Source: Zhongshania aliphaticivorans
GTDB lineage: Bacteria > Pseudomonadota > Gammaproteobacteria > Pseudomonadales > Spongiibacteraceae
Reading direction: 5' to 3'
Assembly: GCF_902705855.1 (NCBI RefSeq)
Contig: NZ_CACSIJ010000018.1
Location: 75,357 to 112,013 of the forward strand
DNA: 36,657 bases
The notes beneath the pieces were generated by a model that worked only from the letters and a program-made list of their open reading frames with translations, ran no database searches and was not told where the DNA came from. This document shows, in pieces, positions 8,364-16,754 of the stretch. Numbering within the stretch: position 1 is the stretch's first letter; each line of letters starts with the position of its first letter. The translations under genes were made by a program, and so were the position numbers.

Positions 8364-8858
8364 TTATTGAGGTTTACAAATAAACACGGGGATATCGCGA
8401 TCAGTTCTCGCCTGATATTGATCAAAGTCTGGATACAGACTCAGTAAATGCGGCCACAACTCACGCTTCTCATCGTCATTCGCCTGACTGGCCAAGTACG
8501 CTTTTTTGTCACCGCGAACCATGATGTCGATCTCTGGCTTCGCCGCAATATTAAAGTACCACTGGGGGTGTTTTTCCATACCGCCCTGCGACGCCACCAA
8601 GAGCTTATTGTCGCCCCACGGCAAATGAATCAGTGCGATTTCACGTCGTTCACCACTTTTACGCCCAGTCATACCAACGATACAAATAGGGTAGCCACCG
8701 GGGAAATTCTTTAATACACGACCACCACTTTTCTTATACACCCAGACATTGAAGCGCGTGTAATGCTTCATCACCCGCTGAATTAGTCTTTGCCATTTCA
8801 ACGGGATTTCATCGACATCTTCCCGACGAGTTTTCACATAATCGAGCTTTTTGGGCAT
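8364..8858 (-). CDS. DUF385/DDN-type nitroreductase-family deazaflavin-dependent oxidoreductase
   Basis: A 164-residue protein with a helical N-terminus (about 1-45) and a split beta-barrel. The stretch IVGMTGRKSGERREIALIH is the family signature, followed by LLVASQGGMEKHPQWYFNI and a conserved PEIDIMVRG. Relatives in actinobacteria bind the deazaflavin F420 (for example Ddn). Many gammaproteobacterial homologues exist in genomes not known to make F420, so the cofactor may be a flavin or none. It is the upstream gene of a two-gene unit with the StyC-like protein and faces the OYE-family gene. I cannot name the substrate. Confidence 0.8.
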   Translation of the reverse strand: MPKKLDYVKTRREDVDEIPLKWQRLIQRVMKHYTRFNVWVYKKSGGRVLKNFPGGYPICIVGMTGRKSGERREIALIHLPWGDNKLLVASQGGMEKHPQWYFNIAAKPEIDIMVRGDKKAYLASQANDDEKRELWPHLLSLYPDFDQYQARTDRDIPVFICKPQ

Positions 8859-9012
8859 TTTATTATTCTCTTAATTATCAACCAGCTAATAGTAAGTGAA
8901 TTCACGGGCAACAAGCGTCGTCCGTCTGGAGGGGAAGGTTCAGAAGAAAGTAGGAAAAACCTGCCATAGCGCAATGGATCAAACTATAGCAGGCCGTGTT
9001 CACGGATTGATT

Positions 9013-12000
9013 CTAACCGTTCCAATTAGGCTTGCGGCGTAAATCTAGGGTATGCGGATACTCACCAGGTGACTCTTCTGGTGGTGGCGCCATGGGTCTT
9101 GGCAGTTCTGGGAAAAATTCACGCACTGCGTCCAAATCGGGTCTTGGCGTATACGGCCCCGGTGTATGCGCCACGGTACTAAAGCGATTACCACGACGTG
9201 ACTCAGCCTCAAATGCGTTCACAGGGAAGGTCTCGTAGGTTCGCCCACCGGGATGTGAAACATGATAGCTACAGCCGCCAATAGAGCGCCCTGTCCACGT
9301 ATCTATTAGATCGAACACCAAGGGCGTATGTACGCCAATTGTGGGATGCAAAGCCGAAGGTGGTGCCCATGCGCGGTAACGCACCCCAGCAACGTACTCG
9401 CCATGACGACCAGTATTTGCCAATGGCACTCTGCGACCATTACACGCAAGAACATAACGACTATCGGTTAACCCTGTAAGTCTAACCTGTAGGCGCTCCA
9501 CCGATGAATCGACATACCGCGCGGTGCCGAAGCTACCGATTTCTTCACCCAGTACGTTCCAAGGCTCTACCGCCCAACGCAATTCGATTTCAATCTCGTC
9601 GAGCTTTACGCGACCATAATGTGGAAAACGAAACTCTTCAAAGGGAAGCAACCACTCCGCTTTAAAGGGATAGCCGGCACGCTCAAGCACCGCAACAACG
9701 TCCTTCATGTCCTGCCATAAATAATGTGGCAGCATAAACTTGTCATGTAATGACGTACCCCAGCGAACCAGTGGTTTTTTATACGGCTCATTCCAAAAGT
9801 AAGCAACCAATGTTCGTATCAAGAGTGCCTGAACCAAAGACATGCGGCTGTGCGGGGGCATTTCAAAGCCACGGAACTCCAACAAGCCTAGACGGCCAGT
9901 GGCGCTGCCCGGCGCATACAATTTATCGATACAAAACTCGGCGCGATGGGTATTGCCTGTAATATCGATAAGCAAGTTGCGCATCAATCTATCCACCAGC
10001 CAAGGCTGGTCTGCAAGCCCATCTGGCATTTGCTGGAATGCAATTTCCATCTCGTACATCATTTCATCACGACCTTCATCAGCACGCGGTGCCTGACTGG
10101 TCGGGCCAATAAACGCACTGGAAAAAATATACGACAAGCTCGGATGATGCTGCCAGAACGTGACCAAACTTCGCAGTAAATCTGGACGCCGAAGAATCGG
10201 GCTATCGCTCGGTGTCACACCGCCCAAAGTAATGTGATTCCCGCCGCCGGTACCGGTATGACGACCATCAAGCATGAATTTTTCCGCAGCAAGACGCGAC
10301 TCACGCGCAGCGGAATACAGCTCAGTGGTATTCGCCACCAAGTCCTTCCAGTTAGATGTGGGGTGAACATTCACTTCAATGACACCAGGATCGGGAGTCA
10401 CCAAGAGCTTTTGTATACGCGGATCGCGAGGCGGTTCATAGCCTTCCAAAATTACCGGCACACTCTGCTCTTTTGCGGTTTCTTCAATTGCAGCTACCAA
10501 CTCCACGTAGTGCTCAAGACTATGCAGCGGCGGCATAAATATATGGATTTTACCTCCTCTTGCCTCCACACACATGGCGGTTCGAATTAAGGGCTGGGCA
10601 TACTTTAGCTTCTCCGCTACGGCTTTTGATGCGCTCTGTAAACGCTGAGGCGTTGGTGCTTTAGCCTCAACAGGAAAATGGATATCTAATCGCGGCTGCA
10701 AGGGGATGCGCTCATCAAAGGGATCGCGATCTGGCTGAATATCTGGTTCTTCTAACTCCGGTAAATCGCCAAGCGGTAAGCGCAGTCCCATGGGTGAATC
10801 ACCCGGCGTTAAAATGAGACGTTCGCGCTTTACATTCCAAATACTACTCACCCACTCGCCAGCGACCGACCCCCACGCCAATGGGACGATATAGCCAGTC
10901 GGATCTTTAAAACCCTGTTCAAGCAAGCGAGCAAGGCGACGTCGACCTAAATCATCGCTGATTTTAGACGCAAGAATATCGATGTTTTTAGGGATTTTTT
11001 GCTCCTGTAAAAGATAGTGCAAAGCATCTTCATACGCTGGCTGAACATAGTCATTCGCCAAGCTGAGCTTCTCAACCAGACTGAGTGCGAACTGCTCAGA
11101 CGTCGTCACATTATGACCATAGTCTTTGTCTACTCTGGCCAATAGCGCTGCGTCCATCCACAGCGGTTCATTGTCTTTACGCCAAAATAATCCTAATGCC
11201 CAGCGCGGTACTTCTTCGCCGGGATACCACTTACCTTGGCCGTAATGTAATAAGCCCTGAGGTGCAAAATGGTTGCGCAATTTCAGCAATAAGGTTTTTG
11301 CCAAACTTAATTTATCCGCACCTAAGGCATCGATATTCCACTGCGCCGACTCCATATCGTCAACGGAGACAAAGGTTGGCTCCCCACCCATGGTGAGCCG
11401 CACATCATTCTTGACCAAGTCTTCATCAACCTGCTCGCCAAGTAACAAAATATCCGCCCATTGCTCATCGCTATAGGGTTTTGTTACTCGTGGATCTTCG
11501 TGCACTCGCTCAACGACGTTGGAATAATCGAACTCAACTTCACACTCGTCGGTATAGCCTTCTATTGGCGCCGCAGAAACGGGATCTGGCGTGCAAGCCA
11601 GAGGAATATGGCCTTCACTCGCGAACAAGCCTGACGTAGGATCAAGCCCGATCCAGCCCGCGCCGGGAATATAAACTTCGCACCAAGCGTGCAAATCGGT
11701 GAAATCTTCCTCAGGGCCACTTGGGCCATCTAAGGATTTCTCGTCAGAGGTTAATTGCACCAAATAGCCTGAGGCAAACCGTGCCGCGATACCTAAATGA
11801 CGAAACAGCTGCACCGCCAGCCACGCAGAATCACGGCAGGATCCTTTAGCAAGTTGCAGGGTCTCTTCCGGGTCCTGCACTCCTGGCTCAAAACGCAGGC
11901 AGTACTCTATTTTCTTTTCCAATATTTGATTCACTTCAACCAAAAAGTCATTCACTGGACGCTTTCCAGTTGAAATAGATTTCAATAATTTTGCAAATAA

Positions 12001-12375
12001 CTTGCCCTGTTTTTCTTTGGCGAGATACGGTGACAGCTCTTTTTTAAGTTGCTTTTTGTAATAAAACGGAAACTTCTCTGCGTATTCTTCAACAAAAAAA
12101 TCAAATGGATTAATAACCGTCATATCGGCAAGAACTTCTACCTCTACCGAGAACTTTTCCGTTTTTTCTGGAAAAACTAAACGAGCAAGATAGTTTCCAA
12201 ATGCATCCTGCTGCCAATTTAGAAAATGCGTCTCTGGCACAACTTTCATGCTATAGCTGTGAATCGGCGTTCTGCTATGCGGAGCTGGCCTCAGGCGTAT
12301 CACATGCGGAGACAGATTTACCAAACGATCAAAGCTATAGTAAGTCTTGTGATGAATAGCCACGCGAATTGTCAT
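9013..12375 (-). CDS. Large transglutaminase-like / DUF2126 protein
   Basis: A 1120-residue protein. Residues 1-90 form the bacterial transglutaminase N-terminal beta domain. Residues 150-250 are the papain-like transglutaminase core with the triad Cys180 (GSCRDSAW), His229 (DLHAWCEVY) and Asp245 (GWIGLDPTSG). The rest, roughly 300-1100, is DUF2126, recognisable by TMGGEPTFVSVDD, ARGGKIHIFMPP and a Gly-rich GTGGGNHITLGG. The fold resembles carboxylate-amine ligase-like domains. The ATG at 12375 has AGGAG six bases upstream. No signal peptide, so probably cytoplasmic. Homologues are usually grouped with alpha-E, a permuted ATP-grasp and a second transglutaminase in a presumed peptide-modifying system; none of these is next to it here. 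Substrate unknown. Confidence 0.88.
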   Translation of the reverse strand: MTIRVAIHHKTYYSFDRLVNLSPHVIRLRPAPHSRTPIHSYSMKVVPETHFLNWQQDAFGNYLARLVFPEKTEKFSVEVEVLADMTVINPFDFFVEEYAEKFPFYYKKQLKKELSPYLAKEKQGKLFAKLLKSISTGKRPVNDFLVEVNQILEKKIEYCLRFEPGVQDPEETLQLAKGSCRDSAWLAVQLFRHLGIAARFASGYLVQLTSDEKSLDGPSGPEEDFTDLHAWCEVYIPGAGWIGLDPTSGLFASEGHIPLACTPDPVSAAPIEGYTDECEVEFDYSNVVERVHEDPRVTKPYSDEQWADILLLGEQVDEDLVKNDVRLTMGGEPTFVSVDDMESAQWNIDALGADKLSLAKTLLLKLRNHFAPQGLLHYGQGKWYPGEEVPRWALGLFWRKDNEPLWMDAALLARVDKDYGHNVTTSEQFALSLVEKLSLANDYVQPAYEDALHYLLQEQKIPKNIDILASKISDDLGRRRLARLLEQGFKDPTGYIVPLAWGSVAGEWVSSIWNVKRERLILTPGDSPMGLRLPLGDLPELEEPDIQPDRDPFDERIPLQPRLDIHFPVEAKAPTPQRLQSASKAVAEKLKYAQPLIRTAMCVEARGGKIHIFMPPLHSLEHYVELVAAIEETAKEQSVPVILEGYEPPRDPRIQKLLVTPDPGVIEVNVHPTSNWKDLVANTTELYSAARESRLAAEKFMLDGRHTGTGGGNHITLGGVTPSDSPILRRPDLLRSLVTFWQHHPSLSYIFSSAFIGPTSQAPRADEGRDEMMYEMEIAFQQMPDGLADQPWLVDRLMRNLLIDITGNTHRAEFCIDKLYAPGSATGRLGLLEFRGFEMPPHSRMSLVQALLIRTLVAYFWNEPYKKPLVRWGTSLHDKFMLPHYLWQDMKDVVAVLERAGYPFKAEWLLPFEEFRFPHYGRVKLDEIEIELRWAVEPWNVLGEEIGSFGTARYVDSSVERLQVRLTGLTDSRYVLACNGRRVPLANTGRHGEYVAGVRYRAWAPPSALHPTIGVHTPLVFDLIDTWTGRSIGGCSYHVSHPGGRTYETFPVNAFEAESRRGNRFSTVAHTPGPYTPRPDLDAVREFFPELPRPMAPPPEESPGEYPHTLDLRRKPNWNG

Positions 12376-12701
12376 TACTTCTCCTGCGAAAATCGCATTT
12401 ATATCAACATCCGTTTAATTATCTTATTACGCCAACCGAGCAATTCACCCCTCTCGCCCATATTCGAAAAGAATTTGGGCCTTCGAGTATAGGCAATAAG
12501 CTTTACAAGTCAGCGACAAGATAAGCCGATCGTACTAAATAGGGGTTACTGTGCTACATCAACTCAAGCCCAGCACAAAATACCCCGACCATTACTACTC
12601 TTCAAGCACACATCGCGCCAACTACCACATTCTGTGTAGACTCAACGTCATCATATATTAAGGCGGATTTGCGGGATTAGATGGAAAAATATTGGGTGGT
12701 A
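12376..12701. other. Intergenic region, 326 bases, no gene seen
   Basis: Separates the DUF2126 gene from the unknown outer-membrane protein gene; both are transcribed leftward. It must hold the DUF2126 promoter and any terminator of the upstream gene. I find no strong -35/-10 pair and no clear hairpin with a T run. Short frames here lack ribosome binding sites and coding character. Confidence 0.5.
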
Positions 12702-13697
12702 TTACTCGGAAAAATAGACATTTAGAGCAATTGTAAAACTGGCCTCGGCGTCCCAGCCGTCGTTTTTTGGAAAAAACACTTCAGGGCTGACGGTAAGAAA
12801 AACCCAATCTTCATAGAGCTTATAGTTATAGCTGGCACCGACAAAGTACGCTGTCATTTGCGTTCGAAATTCGGTCGAGAACACCGACCCCACGCGGTAT
12901 TCTAGTGTTGAATCATCAGATAGGCTCTGATTTAAAGATAATACATGTAGGTTTTCAAAAAAGTCATACTGGTCTTCAAACTCTAGAACCGTGAAGTAAC
13001 GCAGGCGAAACTGCTCACCCAATGGCCGCTGTATTTCAAATTCACTGGTTGCGCCCCATCCACGATCACTGAAATACCATACCTCTTGAGTGAATTCCGG
13101 AAGCCACATCCCCCATGGCTCCATTGGCCGCCGCAAACGATAGCGCCCAAAAGTAACCAGCGGCGCCCGCAGCTTAATACCTAAGCGAGCAGAACGTTTC
13201 CATTTATTCCATTCATCATCTGGCGTTATCTCAATACCAGAAACCGATTCTTTACGCCTGAACCGCTCTCCTGTGGAATTACTTCTCACACGTTCTTCTA
13301 ATGAGTTTTCGGTGTATTCATCGCTGCTAAAAAACAATTTTGCTTTCCGCTGAGTATTAGGCAGATCAAATTTGGCCTTAACCCTAACATCAGTCTGAAT
13401 ATCGCCCTGCTCTTCCCAAGTCTGCTTTAGCTGAAGATTCACATAACTTTCATTTTTATATTCTGGCGGCGCATTTTCTTTACTGAAATAATGATCAACA
13501 CCTTCAGCAAAATCTACCCAATGTTCCGACCAGGTATCTCTCGCAGATTCCGCACCAAACAGTGTTCGACTAAAAAATCCTGCCTCTGGCGCATCTGAAT
13601 CAAGTGACTCACTGGCGATTAGCGATCCCGTCATAAAAAGCCCTGTCGCTATTAGCAAAAGTGCTTTCAAATACGTTTCCCGAGACGACATACACAT
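12702..13697 (-). CDS. Exported protein of unknown function, probable outer-membrane beta-barrel
   Basis: I do not recognise the family. The protein (331 aa from the ATG at 13697) opens with a signal peptide (MCMSSRETYLKALLLIATGL, cleavage near SLIAS-ES). After about residue 75 it alternates hydrophobic/aromatic and polar residues in short strands separated by turns, for example YRLRRPMEPWGMWLP and QTEVxxF-like repeats. It ends ALNVYFSE, an aromatic near-terminal strand as in outer-membrane barrels. The start is chosen because AGGG lies just upstream and because a longer frame to 13769 would cross the terminator of the neighbouring TonB operon. It lies just downstream of that operon, so a link is possible but unproven. 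Confidence 0.6.
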   Translation of the reverse strand: MCMSSRETYLKALLLIATGLFMTGSLIASESLDSDAPEAGFFSRTLFGAESARDTWSEHWVDFAEGVDHYFSKENAPPEYKNESYVNLQLKQTWEEQGDIQTDVRVKAKFDLPNTQRKAKLFFSSDEYTENSLEERVRSNSTGERFRRKESVSGIEITPDDEWNKWKRSARLGIKLRAPLVTFGRYRLRRPMEPWGMWLPEFTQEVWYFSDRGWGATSEFEIQRPLGEQFRLRYFTVLEFEDQYDFFENLHVLSLNQSLSDDSTLEYRVGSVFSTEFRTQMTAYFVGASYNYKLYEDWVFLTVSPEVFFPKNDGWDAEASFTIALNVYFSE

Positions 13698-13769
13698 TAT
13701 GGCCCTAACAAAATTCAATTCAGCAATAGAACTATAGAAAGGGAATTTACATCCGTCCAATGCAAACAC

Positions 13770-13793
13770 AAAAAAGGCACCCGAAGGTGCCTT
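13770..13793 (-). terminator. Rho-independent terminator of the DUF3450-TonB-TPR operon
   Basis: On the minus strand, AAGGCACC-TTCG-GGTGCCTT forms an eight-pair stem with a stable TTCG tetraloop and is followed by a run of six T. It lies 25 bases past the stop of the TPR gene and is the strongest terminator in the window. It marks the end of the six-gene operon. Confidence 0.93.
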
Positions 13794-13818
13794 AATAAAC
13801 GAAGCTCTAAATGCTTAA

Positions 13819-15204
13819 TTAGCCATCTTTTAGAGCTTCTTGACGCTCAAGCTCTTTTGTCATGAACTCCATCCACTGTTTAGCATAGCTAGCGGACTTC
13901 TCACTTTTAGCAGCTTCTTTAAACGCTTTACGCGCGCCGTCATATTCTTGCAAGTTAAAACGCGCCATTCCTAGTACTAAATAGGCATTATCTGGACGTT
14001 TAATATCACCTTTTTTAAACGCATTCTCTATGGCCTTTTCAGCCTTATCGAATTCGTCATTATCGAGGTAGATACTTCCCAAGCGCGACCACAACTCACC
14101 CTTATCGGATTTTGCAGCAGCTTTTTCCATCTCTGGAATCGCTTTCTTCAACTCTTGTGCCTGGCGCCAAGCATTACCAAGCAACTCCAAGTTTTTGGAA
14201 GTCGCAGGAACATCACCTTTCTTAATTGCCTTATCAAGCACTTTAGCTGCTTTATACGGCACTTCCTGAGACAGGAAGAGATATGCCATATTAATCAGCT
14301 CTTTGTCATTATCCAAAACACCTTCGGTGTAAGCGGTCTCCATTGCGGCAGTCGCTTTATCATCCATTTTTAGCTCGTTGTACATAGAAGACAACTGCAG
14401 CCAATAGGCCTTTTTCTGATAATGCTTAAGCGTTTCTTCAAGAATCGCTGTTACGCGCTTAATATCATTTTTTTCGTAGTACAAGTAGCGCTGCAAGCCC
14501 CACCACTGCTCTTTAGGTATCTTTCCGCGACTAGTGTAATCATTAATAGCCACTTCAATATACTTTAAGGCGCGATCAAGATCTTTGAGCTGGTAATAAC
14601 CCTGAGATAAAAGCGCATACGCGCCTGCACCAGGGTCCTCACCTAAAGCTTGCTTAGCTTTAAACCACTCTAACAGCGTAGATACACCGCCTTTGTAGTC
14701 CTCTTTAACGAAGTAAAGCTGAGCAATGGTATATTTGGTATTCAACTCCATTGCTTCCGGAATATCCGGTTGCTTCACAACATTACGATATGCATCTAGC
14801 GCTAATTGATACTTTTCCTGAGTAAAGTATATAAACGCATACATATTGTAGAGGTTAGCAAGCTCATAGCTATTCAGCGAATTCCGCCCTTCTGTATCAC
14901 GGAGATCATTGAGTAGCTTTATGGCTTCGTTGTACTTTTTCTCGTCCGCCGCTTCCTGTGCTGCATTTAATTTTTCATAAATTTTAGCGCGGATTGCTGG
15001 CGTTTTACGTGTGCTGCGCTTGGGCTTTTCTTTCTTCTCAGCGGCGTGGGCAATGCCCACGCTCTGCTCACCAAGTAACGGCTGTAAGGATGAACTTACA
15101 AGTGGCATGGCAAACACTGTAGCTACACCGAGAGCGATAGAACAACCCAGCTTGACCAACACCGGACGCAACGTTTTAGTGCTCAAGTGATAATCAGACA
15201 TCAT
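13819..15204 (-). CDS. Exported TPR-repeat protein, last gene of the TonB operon
   Basis: A 461-residue protein with a basic leader and a hydrophobic stretch at about 17-37. A probable cleavage site follows IAHA near residue 54, so it is expected in the periplasm. The rest is helical and built of tetratricopeptide-type helix pairs, for example ELANLYNMYAFIYFTQEKYQ, YELG-like ALLSQGYYQLKDLDRAL, LGSIYLDNDEFDKAEKAI and VLGMARFNLQEYDGARKAF. TPR arrays usually mediate protein-protein contacts. Its ATG overlaps the tonB stop (ATGA), so the two are translationally coupled. TPR proteins at this position recur in TonB2/TtpC-type clusters as far as I recall. It probably scaffolds the periplasmic part of the machine; partner unknown. 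Confidence 0.82.
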   Translation of the reverse strand: MMSDYHLSTKTLRPVLVKLGCSIALGVATVFAMPLVSSSLQPLLGEQSVGIAHAAEKKEKPKRSTRKTPAIRAKIYEKLNAAQEAADEKKYNEAIKLLNDLRDTEGRNSLNSYELANLYNMYAFIYFTQEKYQLALDAYRNVVKQPDIPEAMELNTKYTIAQLYFVKEDYKGGVSTLLEWFKAKQALGEDPGAGAYALLSQGYYQLKDLDRALKYIEVAINDYTSRGKIPKEQWWGLQRYLYYEKNDIKRVTAILEETLKHYQKKAYWLQLSSMYNELKMDDKATAAMETAYTEGVLDNDKELINMAYLFLSQEVPYKAAKVLDKAIKKGDVPATSKNLELLGNAWRQAQELKKAIPEMEKAAAKSDKGELWSRLGSIYLDNDEFDKAEKAIENAFKKGDIKRPDNAYLVLGMARFNLQEYDGARKAFKEAAKSEKSASYAKQWMEFMTKELERQEALKDG

Positions 15205-15800
15205 TTTTCCAACTCATAAGTGAACCGGTTTTGTATGCCCGGCACCTCGATAGGCTCGCCGTCAGACACACGCGGTTTGTACTTAAATTTCTCAGCCGCT
15301 TTAACTGAAGCCCGTTCGAAATAACCAGAAGGCTCGCAATCTACCGCAACGATATCCCGAGTAGTACCCGCCTTGGTTACGGTGTACTCAACAGTACAGT
15401 AACCAGTTACACCACGACTTTGCGCGCGACGCGGATAAATTGGGGCAACTTTTACGATTGGCAAATACTCACCGTCAGAGGCTGAAAGCCCGCCAGCGGT
15501 ATTTGTTAAATCGACGGCCTGAGCTGGGGTCATGTTGACAACATCCAAATTTGGATTGATGTCTTCCATCTCAGGCTGCTCCATATCCGGTGGCGGCTCA
15601 TCTGGCTGCTTCGGCTTATCGGGCTTGCTGTCTTTCATTGTTTCAATCTTGGTGTCTGGCATCTGTATATCGGCTAGCTTAGTACGTGGCTTTTCGTCCA
15701 ACGTCTTGTCAGCTATCTCGATAAGGTACGGCATTATGATGAACAGCGTCGCTGTCACCACAAATGCCAATGCAGCACCTATTAATAGTCGAATATTCAT
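15201..15800 (-). CDS. tonB: TonB family energy-transducing protein
   Basis: A 199-residue TonB. It has a short cytoplasmic start, a single membrane anchor (residues about 4-26) and a short acidic/proline-rich spacer (DKPKQPDEPPPDMEQPEMED, about 59-78). The C-terminal domain (about 105-199) shows the family pattern YPRRAQSRGVTGYCTVEYTV and ASVKAAEKFKYKPR. It carries proton-motive energy from ExbB/ExbD to outer-membrane receptors. The spacer is much shorter than in E. coli TonB (239 aa), like TonB2-type proteins of Vibrio, which work with a long ExbB-like TtpC. It begins five bases after exbD. Confidence 0.92.
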   Translation of the reverse strand: MNIRLLIGAALAFVVTATLFIIMPYLIEIADKTLDEKPRTKLADIQMPDTKIETMKDSKPDKPKQPDEPPPDMEQPEMEDINPNLDVVNMTPAQAVDLTNTAGGLSASDGEYLPIVKVAPIYPRRAQSRGVTGYCTVEYTVTKAGTTRDIVAVDCEPSGYFERASVKAAEKFKYKPRVSDGEPIEVPGIQNRFTYELEK

Positions 15801-15805
15801 ATTGA

Positions 15806-16213
15806 TCAGCTGTCTTCAGTGGCCAATGAAACATCGTATACACCTGCCGACCGGCTGGCGTCGATAACCGCAGTAACCGTCTCGGTATTCGAGGCTTTAT
15901 CAGCCTGAATAACCACGGCACCTTTAGGATTTTCTGCATGCATACGCTCAACAACAGAGCGAACCGCACGCTTATCTACCCGGCGCTTATCAATCCATAT
16001 TTCATTAGTTGCTGTTACAGCAATCAGAATATTAACATTCTCTTTTTTGCTTGATGTTGACGCGTCAGGGCGATTCACCTCGACACCAGCTTCCTTAATA
16101 AAGGACGCCGTTACAATAAAGAAGATCAACATGATAAACACAACGTCGAGCATCGGCGTTAAGTCTATTTCAGAGGGATTGTCCTCTGTTCCGCCTCTTT
16201 TATTCCTTCTCAT
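15806..16213 (-). CDS. exbD: ExbD/TolR family biopolymer transport protein
   Basis: A 135-residue protein. It has a charged cytoplasmic N-terminus (RRNKRGG), then EIDLTPMLDVVFIMLIFFIV, in which the membrane-embedded Asp (D23) is the conserved proton-carrying residue of ExbD/TolR, and a periplasmic domain ending at residue 135. It forms the proton channel together with ExbB. It lies ten bases after exbB and five bases before tonB. The shortness and the linkage to tonB favour ExbD over TolR. Confidence 0.93.
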   Translation of the reverse strand: MRRNKRGGTEDNPSEIDLTPMLDVVFIMLIFFIVTASFIKEAGVEVNRPDASTSSKKENVNILIAVTATNEIWIDKRRVDKRAVRSVVERMHAENPKGAVVIQADKASNTETVTAVIDASRSAGVYDVSLATEDS

Positions 16214-16223
16214 GTTAGCTCTC

Positions 16224-16751
16224 TTAGTGATCTGTTGTCAGATGGTCTTCCAAAAGCTCGCCTTCACGGTCTGCAATACTTTTAATGTAAGTATTGATAA
16301 AGACACCTGACAAAGCGGCAACCATACCCGCCATAGTCGGGATCGTTGCTTTTGAAACACCGCCAGCCATCGATTTCGCATCGCCGCCACCTGTTACCGC
16401 CATGATATTAAATACTTCAATCATACCGGTAACTGTGCCCAACAACCCTAACAGTGGGCATAGTGCCACCATCGTTTGGATCATTGGCAAACTCGCATTA
16501 ATTTTAAGCGATACCTCAGATATCAACTTTTCACGAATTTGCTTAGCATTCCAAGATTTACGCTCTACACGCTTTTCCCAGCTGCCAATGGCACCGTCAA
16601 CGTCTTTCGACAGCCCAAATTTGTAATACCAAAGTCTTTCCAGAGCGAGGGTCCACATCAGGAATGTCAGGCCGGCGATGGCCCAAAGCACGTCGCCACC
16701 TGCATCCATGAATCTACGGATAATCTCGATCCATTCATTCAGTAGGTACAT
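16224..16751 (-). CDS. exbB: Short ExbB/MotA/TolQ-type proton channel protein
   Basis: A 175-residue MotA/TolQ/ExbB protein with three membrane helices (about 20-38, 93-118, 130-152). The core motif PLLGLLGTVTGMI is at about 98-110, followed by MAGGVSKATIPTMAGMVAALSGV. It forms the pentameric part of the ExbBD motor. It starts MYLLNEWIEIIRRFMDAGGD, typical of the short ExbB2-type subunit found beside a long TtpC-type subunit. It lies three bases after the upstream long ExbB gene. Two ExbB-like subunits in one operon is the unusual point. Confidence 0.92.
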   Translation of the reverse strand: MYLLNEWIEIIRRFMDAGGDVLWAIAGLTFLMWTLALERLWYYKFGLSKDVDGAIGSWEKRVERKSWNAKQIREKLISEVSLKINASLPMIQTMVALCPLLGLLGTVTGMIEVFNIMAVTGGGDAKSMAGGVSKATIPTMAGMVAALSGVFINTYIKSIADREGELLEDHLTTDH

Positions 16752-16754
16752 CGC

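Noticed and set aside
13698-13769. Longer N-terminus for the exported protein at 12702-13697
   Set aside because: It puts a polar extension before the signal peptide and its start abuts the operon terminator.
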